Below are positions 55,144 to 64,000 of a stretch of 64,000 bases of DNA, one piece after another. The notes under the pieces were generated by a model. It saw nothing but the letters and a program-made list of their open reading frames with translations. It ran no database searches and had not been told where the DNA came from. The stretch comes from Eucommia ulmoides. Taxonomy: Eukaryota; Streptophyta; Magnoliopsida; Garryales; Eucommiaceae. The stretch's first letter is position 1. Every line of letters begins with the position of its first letter. The stretch is taken from contig CM028325.1 in assembly GCA_016647705.1 (NCBI GenBank), forward strand, positions 27,136,474-27,200,473. Reading direction: 5' to 3'. The position numbers and the translations under genes are program-made.

Positions 55144-55571
55144 GCTACATATTATCCCTGAAATAATTATATCACAAAATTCCTTAGGCGCGCATCCGTA
55201 TGCTATTTATCCTTAGACTTCTCCTTAAACAATCTTGCCATCTCATATACTAGCAATGGAATTATCGTAGTTTATATCACAATACAGTCGTGACTAAACC
55301 ACGATGATCACCATACCAAGACACTCAATGACATAGATCAAATCTGGACGAGTAGCATGAAAATTACATGCAATGTGATCTCAGACATATTTATTTTCAA
55401 TTGGTCCAACTTTAGTCTTTAATGAGATCAATCTTTAGTCTTTCTATCCTTATGTTAACCACAATTAGAACGAATACATTCAGAGTAAATAAAATTTAAT
55501 ACATCAACTTTATTCTGCAGAAATCAAATATACGTGTCTAATAAAAGAACATTAACAAACACAAACTCCCA

Positions 55572-57831
55572 CTAAATCAACACATCATCAAATAAAACCA
55601 CACCTATACGAGCACTGTGCTCATGAAATACCTTAGGTGGCAAACCTTTAGTGAGTGGATCCGCAATCTTGGAGTTTGTTCCCATATGTTTTATAGATAC
55701 TATCATACTCTGAATTCTCTTTTTAGCAACTAGAAACTTGATCAAAATCAGAATACTCAATGATCTCTAAATGATTTGTCTTCCGATAATTTTATGTTTT
55801 CTGTAAATACCTTATAACCTGTTTAGCTAGTTTCCAACGATTTATTCCAGGATTACTTAAGTATCTGCTAGCATTCCAAATATGAACGCTAAATCCGGAC
55901 GCGTACATACTTGAGTGTACACAAGATTCCCTACTACTGATGCATAAGGAATCTTCTATATCTCTTTCTTTTCCAATCTTATTCTTGAGGCATTGAGTGA
56001 GACTAAACTTGTCTCCTTTAGCGACAGAAGTATTTCCTAGTGCACAATATTTCATGCCAAATCTAGCAAGCACCTTATCGATATATCTCTTTTGCGATAA
56101 TCCAAGGATACCTCGAGAGCGATCTCGGTGTATCTTTATTCCTAATACAAAAGAGGTGTCCCCAAGATAATTCGAAGTTAGAAGTCTCTTGGTGTAAAAG
56201 TCTATATCATTGCTAGCCATCTGTATGTCATCGGCATATAGCACTAGAATTTTTTTTTACTCCCACTGAACTTGTGATATACAAAGTTATCAATGACATT
56301 CACCTCAAAATCGTATGAAGTGATGACTTGATGAAACTTGTGATACCATTAACGGGAAGCCTGTTTGAGATCATAGATGAATTTCTTTAATTTACAGACC
56401 ATAGACTTTGGATCTCTCGATACAAAGTTTTCTGGTTGTACCATATAGATTGTTTCGTCAACATCTTTATTGAGAAACACAGTCTTTACATCCATCTAAT
56501 GTATCTCTAGATAAAAATACAGTGCCATCATAGTTCTAAAAGAGTCTTTTTAGGACATCGGAGAGAAAGTCTTTTTATAGTCTATACCTTGTTTTTGAGT
56601 AAAACCTTTGGCGACTAGATGAGCTTTATATCTCTCGATGTTACCCTTTGAATCCTTCTTGGTTTTAAATATCAATTTACAACCAATAGGCTTGGCACCC
56701 TCAGGTAATTAGATGAGATCCCAAACATCATTGTCTTTTATAGACTTCAACTCATCCTTCATGGAATCGATCCAATTTTGAGCGTTAGAACTGCACATGA
56801 CTTGACAGAAGTTGATTGGGTCATCCTTTGTTAAACCAACGTCATCCTCATGTTCTTGGAGAAAGACGATATATTCATCCGAAATTGTACTTCTCCTCTC
56901 CCTAGTGGATCTCCTTAATGACATTTCTTAAGGTTGTTGAGTTTGTTCTATAGGTTGTGTTTGAGGAAGAATCTCATTGTTGTCTTGATCTAGAACAATG
57001 TTAGGAATATGAGCCTGAGCTTGAACATCATTATCCAGAGCCAGAACAATGTCTTTAACAACGATAGGTATAAAAACCTGATCACCATCAATAACATGTT
57101 CCTCTTCAAAGAAAATTGTGTCTTGAACAACAATAGGTACGGAGACATGATCATCGTCAATCGCAGATTCTTCTTCAAAGACAACATTTGTTCTCTTTCC
57201 CCTTCAAACTCAACATTCTCAAGAAATCTCGCATTTCTCGTTTCAAAGAAAGATCTTGATGTGGGATCGTAAAACTTAAATCCTCTTGATTGTTCAGTAT
57301 ACCCAACAAAGCATCAACTAACCGTTCTTTAGTCCAGTTTTTTTTTATTTGGCCTATAAGGCCTTGTCTCAGCTGGACAACTCTAAACGTATAAATGCAT
57401 TATGCTAGGCTTTACGCCTAGCCATAATTCATAAGAGGTTTTAGTCACCGCTTTACTTGGTACCCTATTCAAGATATATGTTGCAGTCTTAAGTACTTCT
57501 CCCAGAGTGATTCTGGTAAAGAAGAATGAATTATCATACTTCTTACCATGTCCTTAAGTGTTCTGTTTCGTCTCTCAACAACACAGTTCATGCCAGGCTT
57601 TCCCGGCATGGTATAATGTAGGATGATTCCACATTTTTCTAGGAATTTAATAAAGAGTTCTGGACGTTGTTTTCCCAATCCGTCAAATCTGTTGTAGTAT
57701 TCACCACCACAGTCCGATTTAAAGACCTTAATTTTCTTGCCTAGTTGATTTTCAATTTCAACTTTGAAAGCCTTAAATATGTCCAATGATTGAGACTTCT
57801 CATAAATCGAATATAGATATGATCGCGTCAC
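55572..57831 (-). pseudogene. Copia pol remnant with deleted RNase H
   Basis: Minus order: integrase piece from 57831 with SDCGGEY and NCVVERRNRTL (second Asp and Glu retained); a linker with two acidic repeats around 57000-57230; then RT with [47 protein letters not shown] and YADDIQMASND, continuing to RYLSNPGINRWKLAKQVIRY. RNase H starts (HLEIIEYSDFD) but jumps near 55740 to the element's C-terminus (IKFLVAKKRIQ, IADPLTKGLPPKVFHEHSAR). Stops at several points. Dead. Confidence 0.85.
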
Positions 57832-58525
57832 ATTTTACGTGATTTAATATCGTTAATTTAAGTTTTGTTATTGCTGTGAATAAATAAAGTTAGTAGAATT
57901 GATTTCTTTTATTTATTTTTATAAATTTGAAGAATTAGATCAAAAACACACTTTTGGAAGCAAAATAGACAGTAAAATGATCAACCGGATAAAAGTTATG
58001 GTTCCTTGCCCTAGAATGGAAACATATGTTTACTCTTTTGGCCATAACTAATTTCACATTTGTATTTTTGGGATGAAACAAGTTCCACATGAAAGTAGAC
58101 TCACTGAGCTTTCCAACGATTGGTCATATGGAAAAATCGGAGTTCAAATGAGAAAGATACAGACATTCGAAGTTAGTCATATCTCTCCACTAAATGTGCT
58201 GAACAAGTACTGCGTTGGGCCAAGGCCCAACGCCTTTTCTTCCAAGGCCTAGCGCCTTTTCTATTCCCAAAGCCCAATCTCCCTTTTTATTTTAATTCAT
58301 TTGAATTCTTAAGCCAAAGCCCAATGCACTCTATTAAACCAAGGCCCAAATCTTTTTTTTATTTTAATTTTTTGTTCTTTTGGCCCGAAGTTTGCAACAA
58401 ACAGCAGGCCCAACATCATTGTTTTTGTGCGATCAGCGCTGCAGTAATACTTTGTTGACTTTGGCCAATTAATGGTAATTAATTGACCATTAAAATGGAA
58501 AGATATTCCGCAAATTATGGGGGAG
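57832..58525. other. Unassigned segment between copia and Athila-like LTR
   Basis: Contains TTCCAACGATTGGTCATATG and repeated AAGGCCCAACGCC / AAGCCCAA phrases, as often seen inside gypsy LTRs, but no partner repeat lies in the window. Ends in TTATGGGGGAG right before the LTR at 58526. No coding. Confidence 0.4.
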
Positions 58526-59969
58526 TGGTAGCGCGTAAATATGCCGCTACTTTCACTCGCAAGTATACGAGGTCAAGTTTTAGTATAGATCGGGAAAGTT
58601 AGGGTTATCGTGTCCACAAGGATTGGTTGTGATTATTATCGATTACCGCATTTGTCATGACCTAATTTTATCTAGGCAAAAATAAATGTGTTTAATTAAT
58701 AAATACTACTACTAAGTTAATTAATCTAATTAAATTACCTATACTAATATCACTATGAGAAGATTTAGGAAAAATCTTGCCTAAGGATTAACTTTTGTTT
58801 ACAAAAACGTTTTTGGTCTTATTTTAGTTTACATTAATGGCGTTCAGGTATCTGACAATCTCGGTTTGTAAACTCACTCGTTACCTCTCCCGAGTGTAAG
58901 ACGAATGAATACATGACTTCGCGTCAACGGATAAGCCCTCCTCAATGTCTTAACTACGCTAAGTCACGTGAGTCTCGTCCCAACGTCATTAATTGCACAC
59001 TTTCTAACGTCCTCTCGGGTCGTTAGATTATCATATTGTGTCCGGGGTTATCTCTCCCGAGTGTCAAATCCCGTATTCTCTAATTATCTAAACAAGCATA
59101 ATAACATGACAACACGACAAACACAATCAAAATTATTATAAAATACACATTAACAAAACACAAACTCAAACAAACAACACTTTTCATAAATTTATTAATA
59201 ATCCCTAAACAACCTATGTTTAGCAAATGGTCATAACCATGTATACAATGTAAAATGGCGTAAACATGCTCTATAACTACCGAAATAAAGAAAAGAAAGA
59301 AAAGAAATGAACGACTTAGCCGATATCCCAAGATTTGACGCTAAAACCGTTCACCGCTCGCTTCCTCCTTCATCTTCTTCCTCGAGTTGAGAGCTCTTGC
59401 TAAAAAATCTCTCAAACTCACCCTAAAATATAATCTAAGGGCCTTAGGAGGTGATTCCACCAGAAGAGAAGAGGAAAGGAAGGGTTTAAATAAACAATAT
59501 ATCTAAATAAATATCTTAAGATTGTACAGAGCTGACAGCCGCGGTGGTGGGATTCACCACCGCGGTGGTGGAGTATGTCGGTTCACTGTTCACCAAGGCG
59601 GTGGAGTCGACGATGGATTTTGGAGACCATCCTGTATTCTCAGCGCTGCGGCGGTGGGTATTGCGCTACCGCGGTGGATGTTCAGCAAAATAGGGTCTTT
59701 CTCTGTATCTTCACCGCCACAGCGGAGGTCTGGACGCTGCGGTGGTGGGCTTCTTTTAGAATTTTGCCACCTTGCTCATTTTTCCACCGTTCTTCGACCG
59801 TTCTCGATACGATTTGATCGTTTACGCTCCGATTTCATACATTTTTACCCCACACACCTGTTTTAATATAGAAAGAATAAAAACATATTAAAACTTAATA
59901 AAATGTACTAAACGTACTCGAAAACTAACAATTTTGGTTTGAAAATATATAGGTAATTTACACCTATCA
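58526..59969 (-). repeat. 3-prime LTR of Athila-like element
   Basis: 1444 bp; minus strand TGATAGGTGTAAATTACC to CGCGCTACCA. 58526-59363 repeats 61893-62742; the remainder (59364-59969) pairs with the first half of the LTR starting at 62743. Includes a 16-bp palindrome CACCACCGCGGTGGTG at 59555-59570. Confidence 0.85.
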
Positions 59970-60621
59970 AATACCCCAAACTCGGAATTTTGCTAGTTCT
60001 CGAGCAAAATACCCACACAATACAAGAAAATATAAAAACTAATTACGAAATTGAAAACTAAAAATGAAAAACACTAAAAACAAAAAAATGTGAAAATTTT
60101 GATTATTATCTACCGGGCGAAAGATTTTTCCTCATCGGCCCCCAATCCTATCAAGTTCAAGTTTAAATCACACCATATGGTGTTCTAGAATTTCAACGTT
60201 CAAAAATAGTAAGCGTCATTCTAGATCTTGTTTAAGCGTGTGTGTGATTAAACTCAAATATATAACTATCCATTGAACAGAGGGATTACCGCTCAATATA
60301 GTTCATGACTAAAACCTTTTAGGTATAGGGAATCCATACACCCGACCCGAGATCTATTCTTCACTAATGTAGGCTTGGAAGTTCATGAAGATCATTAGGG
60401 CTTGGTTCGATTTTAGAATAATGGCCACGGGTATATCGAAAATACAAAACAGGTTAATCGTCGTTAACGTGACGATACCCGAGGCACATGCTTGGCTCTT
60501 TCTCACTCTCGAAAGCCCATAGATATAATTGAAACAACACCGAACATAAATTTAAGAACTTTGTACTCACTTGTTAAAAGAAACGTAATTATTTAATTTT
60601 ATTTTTTTACTTTTTTTTTCA

Positions 60622-60737
60622 AACACACCCCCAAACTCATTCAAATTTCTACAATTTAAGGAGTGTGCAAAAAATGATCAACACACCCCCAAACGTATTC
60701 GAATTTCTACAGTTTTAGAAGTGTGCAAAAAGAATTT
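60622..60737 (+). repeat. Two-copy 58-bp tandem in the Athila-like interior
   Basis: Both units hold ACACACCCCCAAAC, TATTC/TCATTC, AATTTCTACA and AGTGTGCAAAAA. Confidence 0.75.
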
Positions 60738-61511
60738 AAGAAAATGACAAGTGAATACACTAATACCGAACCAATCCAAAGTTCGCCGTAAATCCAACCG
60801 CTCACATAAAGTAGCATATGTGAATACTAACTTGATTCACTCAAATGTGCCTTTAATTCGGCGACATAGGTTTGGACAAAACTCAACTGGCCAGAGCATT
60901 TGTTAATTGTTCAGAATTGAAATGGCTTTTAGGCTTCGACAGGGTAACGAGGGATAATGATATTGCATGGTAGGCTTCAAAAGGCTCAAGCGATCAAATG
61001 AATGCCTAAATCATATCTCCTAAACAACCTCGCCTAGGATTTCGCCTTGAATTTCCCCCAAATCAAGTTCTTGAATCCCTATTGTCATGAAATTGATTGA
61101 AGGATAATCGGTTTCAAATCAATTAGATAGTGCTATATTGAGTTTACGTACTTGTGCATTTAGGATCTATAATAGCTTTTACTAAGACGATACGTTAAGC
61201 ATACAAAACACACATGAATGAGCTTTACGCTTAACCTCAATAAACAATCAGGGGACAGACTCATCATCGGGTAAAGGCCCAGATGACGCCAAAACTTAGC
61301 ACAAAACAAACAACTAAACTAAACAACTAATCCTAAACAAGCATGCACACGTTTAAAAAAGTAAAACTTAACTAATAACATAAACGCATACTCAAAACAT
61401 ACTACACATCACCACCAACTTAACACAGGCATTGCCCAAAACGACCCGTCAGTGATCCCAATGACAATATATAGCATGATATTGAAGACGAAAGTTTAGA
61501 ACATGTACCTG

Positions 61512-61534
61512 GGAGGCGAGAGAATCTCGCCTCC
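61512..61534. other. Perfect hairpin in the element leader
   Basis: 10-bp stem GGAGGCGAGA / TCTCGCCTCC with a 3-base loop GAA. It lies about 330 bases inside the PBS of the Athila-like element, in what would be its RNA leader. Confidence 0.7.
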
Positions 61535-61865
61535 TTTTCAAGTCGACGGAGATGGATTTAACTTATTTTAGGACCTGGGTTGCCTCCCAAGAAGTGCCTA
61601 GTTTAATGTCCTCGGCCTGACACATGCCTTCAAGACTGGCGGGATGTTGCAATAAAAGAAATGCAAGAGTACCTGTCGATCTAACATCTTCAAGCACCCT
61701 GCAGGAAAATAAAAATAAAACTACAAAGAAAAATTATAAACACTAAAAAATGCATAAATTAAAATCAAGTTATTTACTCACAATATTGATAATAATCAAC
61801 AAGATAATCCATGACAATCGTTACCAAAAACTTGGTGGCGATCGCCGAAGATTGAATTCGACAAA

Positions 61866-61886
61866 CCAATCCTGGCAACGACGCCA
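61866..61886 (-). promoter_or_regulatory. Primer binding site, tRNA-Asp type
   Basis: Minus TGGCGTCGTTGCCAGGATTG against the expected TGGCGCCGTTGCCGGGGATC; the start and core match, and differences are mostly transitions. Confidence 0.75.
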
Positions 61887-61892
61887 AAAACT

Positions 61893-62742
61893 TGGTAGCG
61901 CGTAAATACGCCGCTACTTTCACTCGCAAGTATACGAGGTCAAGTTTTAATATAGATCGGGAGAGTTAGGGTTATCGTGTCCACAAGGATTGGTTGCGAT
62001 TATTATCGATTACCGCGTTTGTCATAACCTAATTTCATCTAGGCGAAAATAAATGTGTTTAATTAATAAATACTACTACTAAGTTAATTAATCTAATTAA
62101 ATTACCTATACTAATATTACTATGAGATTATTTAGGAAAAATCTTACCTAAAGATTAACTTTTGTTTACAAAAACGTGTTTGATCTCGTTTTAGTTTACG
62201 TTAATGGCGTTCGAGTATCCGACAATCTCAGTTCGTAAACTCACTCATCATCTCTCCCGAGTGTAAGACGAGTGAATATATGACTTTGCGTCAACGGATA
62301 AATACTCCTTAACGTCTTAATGATGATAGGTCACGTGAGTCTCACCCCAACGTCATTGATTATACACTTTCTAACGCCCTCCCGGGTCGTTAGATTATCG
62401 TGTTGTGTTTACCCTAGTCCGAATCTGGGGTTAAGTCTCCCGAGTGTCAAACCCCGTATCCTCTAATTATTTAAATAAGCATAATAACATGACAACATGG
62501 CAAACACAATCAAAATTATTATAAAACACATTAACGAAACACAAACTCAAACAAACAACACTTTTCATAAATTTATTAATAATCCCTAAACAACCTATGT
62601 TTAGCTAATGGACATAACCATGTATACAATGTAAAATGGTGTAAACATGATCTACAACTACCAAAATAAAGAAAACAAAGAAAATAAATGAATGACTTAG
62701 CCGATATCTGAAGATTTGGCACTAAAATCGTTCACCGCTCGC
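61893..62742 (-). repeat. 5-prime LTR of Athila-like element, outer part missing
   Basis: Direct repeat of 58526-59363. At 62742 it stops at CACCGCTCGC, exactly where the next LTR begins; the last about 600 bp of the LTR are not seen. Confidence 0.85.
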
Positions 62743-64000
62743 TGATAGGTGTGATCCACTTGCGTATTTTCAAACCGAATTAAGTTAGTTTTCGTGCGTT
62801 TATATAGTATTTTATTATGTTTTAATTAGTTTTCATACTTTTTTGTTTAAATCAGGTGTGGGGGGGCAAAAAGATAGGAAACTAAAGCGAAAATGATAAG
62901 ATCGAACCAAAAGCGATCGAAGAACAGTGGAAAAACAAGCTCGGAGGCAAAATTATGAAACAAACCCACCGCCGCGGCATCCAAACCACCGCTGCGGTAG
63001 TGAAGATGCTGACAAAAGAACAAATGTTACTAATGGACCACTGCCTAGGCGGAGAATTCCACCGCCTAGGCGAAAACCAGCAGAGAAAACAAAAATAGGC
63101 TGCTGACAGCCTATCGCCTAGGCGAAGATCCAGCAGAATGTTCTTCCTAATCCATCACTGTCTTCATTGCAGCGGCGGTCACCAACTGACCTAGTCACCG
63201 CCTAGGCGGTGGATCCATTCGCCTAGGCAGAGAGCCTCTGCACAGCCTAGATATTTTTAGGATATTTATTTAGATATTTTGCTTATAAATACCATCCCTT
63301 ATCCCCCTTTCTTGAGCCCCCTGGCCATTTGGGAACCTTAAGCTATATTTAAGTTAGGGTTTAGGAGTTTTAGAGGTGGAGCTCACATCCCGAAGTGGAG
63401 AAGACGGCAAATCGATCGTTTAGCGTTCTTAGCGGTTTATCTTCGGACGAGGCTCAATTCTTCGATTGTTTTTCCTTATTTCTTTATCTTAGGATCATGT
63501 GATCATGTTTATCTTGTTATTTCATTGTTTATACGGTTATGATCACGAGTTAAATATGGATTGTAGTAGGGATTAACACTATATTTATAAATATGTTGTT
63601 TGGATGATTTCGGTGTCACGTTTATGTTTGTTCTTCGTAGTTTGATTGCGTTTATCGTATTGTTTGTTTATCATTCTTAGTTATATAAATGGAGAATATG
63701 AGGTTTTGACAAACCTCAGATTCAGATTAGGGTAAACAAACTCCATGATCCAATAACCCGGTCGGGGTTAGGATTGTGGACAATCGATGACGTTGGGGCA
63801 AGACTCACGTGACCTAGGGTCGTTAAGATGTTGAGGGAGACTTTTTCGTTGACTCGCAGTTACGTTATATTCCTCGTCTTACACTCGGGAGAGATGGCGA
63901 GGGAGTTTTAGAATGGAGATTGTCGATAGGGTAAACACAACGCACGATCCAATGACTCAGTCGGGAGTTGGATTGTGTGCAATCAATGACGTTGCGCGAG
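62743..64000 (+). repeat. LTR of a second Athila-like element, plus orientation (runs off window)
   Basis: Starts TGATAGGTGTGATCC and is homologous, in inverted orientation, with 58526-59969: shared phrases include ATTTTCAAACC, ATTTATTTAGATAT and CTTACACTCGGGAGAG. A TATA-like TTATAAATACC lies at about 63281. 1258 bases are visible; by comparison with the 1444-bp LTR, about 190 more are expected beyond the edge. Confidence 0.8.
63043..63230. repeat. Palindrome cluster inside the right-hand LTR
   Basis: Five GCCTAGGC cores within about 190 bases, most extended to CGCCTAGGCG. The largest is the perfect 16-bp palindrome CACCGCCTAGGCGGTG at 63196-63211. Confidence 0.85.

Larger units (their letters stand above)
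54619..57831 (-). mobile_element. Ty1/copia element, 5-prime truncated
   Basis: Minus-strand element: 3-prime LTR 54619-55130, polypurine tract, then pol back to mid-integrase at 57831, where similarity ends abruptly. Gag, protease and 5-prime LTR are missing. The pol sequence resembles the Tork/TNT1-like group in its phrases (GLPPKVFHEH, RDRSRGILGLSQKRYI). It has inserted in the promoter side of copy C. Confidence 0.85.
58526..62742 (-). mobile_element. Athila-like gypsy element, non-coding (LARD-like)
   Basis: Minus orientation. The 3-prime LTR is 58526-59969. The 5-prime LTR is 61893-62742, cut at its outer end by a second LTR. The 1.9-kb interior has no gag or pol. Next to the 5-prime LTR the minus strand reads AGTTTT then TGGCGTCGTTGCCAGGATTG, a worn tRNA-Asp type PBS typical of Athila/Tat-group elements. 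At the other end GAGTTTGGGGTATT precedes the 3-prime LTR as polypurine tract. The interior near the PBS has the GGTTGCCTCCCAAGAAGTGC leader phrase (plus-strand view) common in these elements. Confidence 0.8.

Noticed and set aside
59522-59866. 114-codon open frame with Gly- and Arg-rich start
   Set aside because: Lies within the antisense strand of an LTR over its GC-rich palindromes and is not preserved in the related LTRs.
1-64000. Search for an undescribed gene system (defence cluster, biosynthetic cluster, horizontally acquired genes)
   Set aside because: Apart from the mannosidase copies every coding stretch I could interpret belongs to known transposable element families; no gene neighbourhood beyond the tandem array exists in the window.

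Overview
The window is nuclear DNA from a flowering plant, most likely a eudicot. It has many short exons with GT-AG introns, a vacuolar/apoplastic type GH38 alpha-mannosidase of plant architecture, and a dense mix of plant repeats: Ty3/gypsy and Ty1/copia elements, TRIMs, an Au-type SINE, LINE fragments, a Mutator-like element and a Tourist-like MITE. I cannot name the species from sequence alone. I find no prokaryotic genes, CRISPR array, rRNA or tRNA gene.

The only host genes I can support form an array of alpha-mannosidase genes on the minus strand. Copy B (50009 down to 34076) is complete. I could trace 29 coding exons with a total length of 3021 nt (1006 residues plus stop), consistent splice phases, a signal peptide and all GH38 zinc-site residues. 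Copy A (24883 down to the left window edge) shows 19 full exons and 20 bases of exon 20, all open; it continues past position 1. Copy C (about 54600 to 54095) is a leader plus exon 1 fragment with a lost zinc-ligand His and two compensating frameshifts. Copy C resembles A more than its neighbour B.

Copy A has been heavily colonised. Its intron 19 is about 10 kb long and holds a LINE remnant and a TRIM whose left LTR was split by an 8955-bp Tat/Ogre-like gypsy element that kept gag but not pol. Intron 14 holds a decayed 5.1-kb copia element. Introns 2, 4, 8, 12 and 15 hold TRIMs, a SINE, a LINE tail and an unidentified insertion. The introns of B hold further TRIMs, a SINE piece, a polypyrimidine minisatellite and G-rich tracts.

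The spacer between A and B (25003-34005) carries a 2.2-kb Mutator-type element with about 80-bp TIRs and a 9-bp target duplication. It encloses a LINE ORF1/DUF4283 fragment. A Tourist-like MITE, a gypsy 5-prime remnant and low-complexity DNA follow. To the right of B lie AT-rich spacer, copy C, a 5-prime truncated copia element whose RNase H was deleted, and a nest of Athila-like LTRs (58526-64000). The last LTR runs off the window, is in the opposite orientation, and all well-preserved copies carry GC-rich palindrome clusters.

I do not see evidence for a new molecular system. The most useful leads are an overlapping upstream ORF kept at the same 119-nt spacing in all three mannosidase leaders, the Mutator-type element with captured ORF1, and the palindrome clusters in the right-hand LTRs. 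All exon, repeat and family calls were made by eye from sequence and translated motifs; no database search was run.
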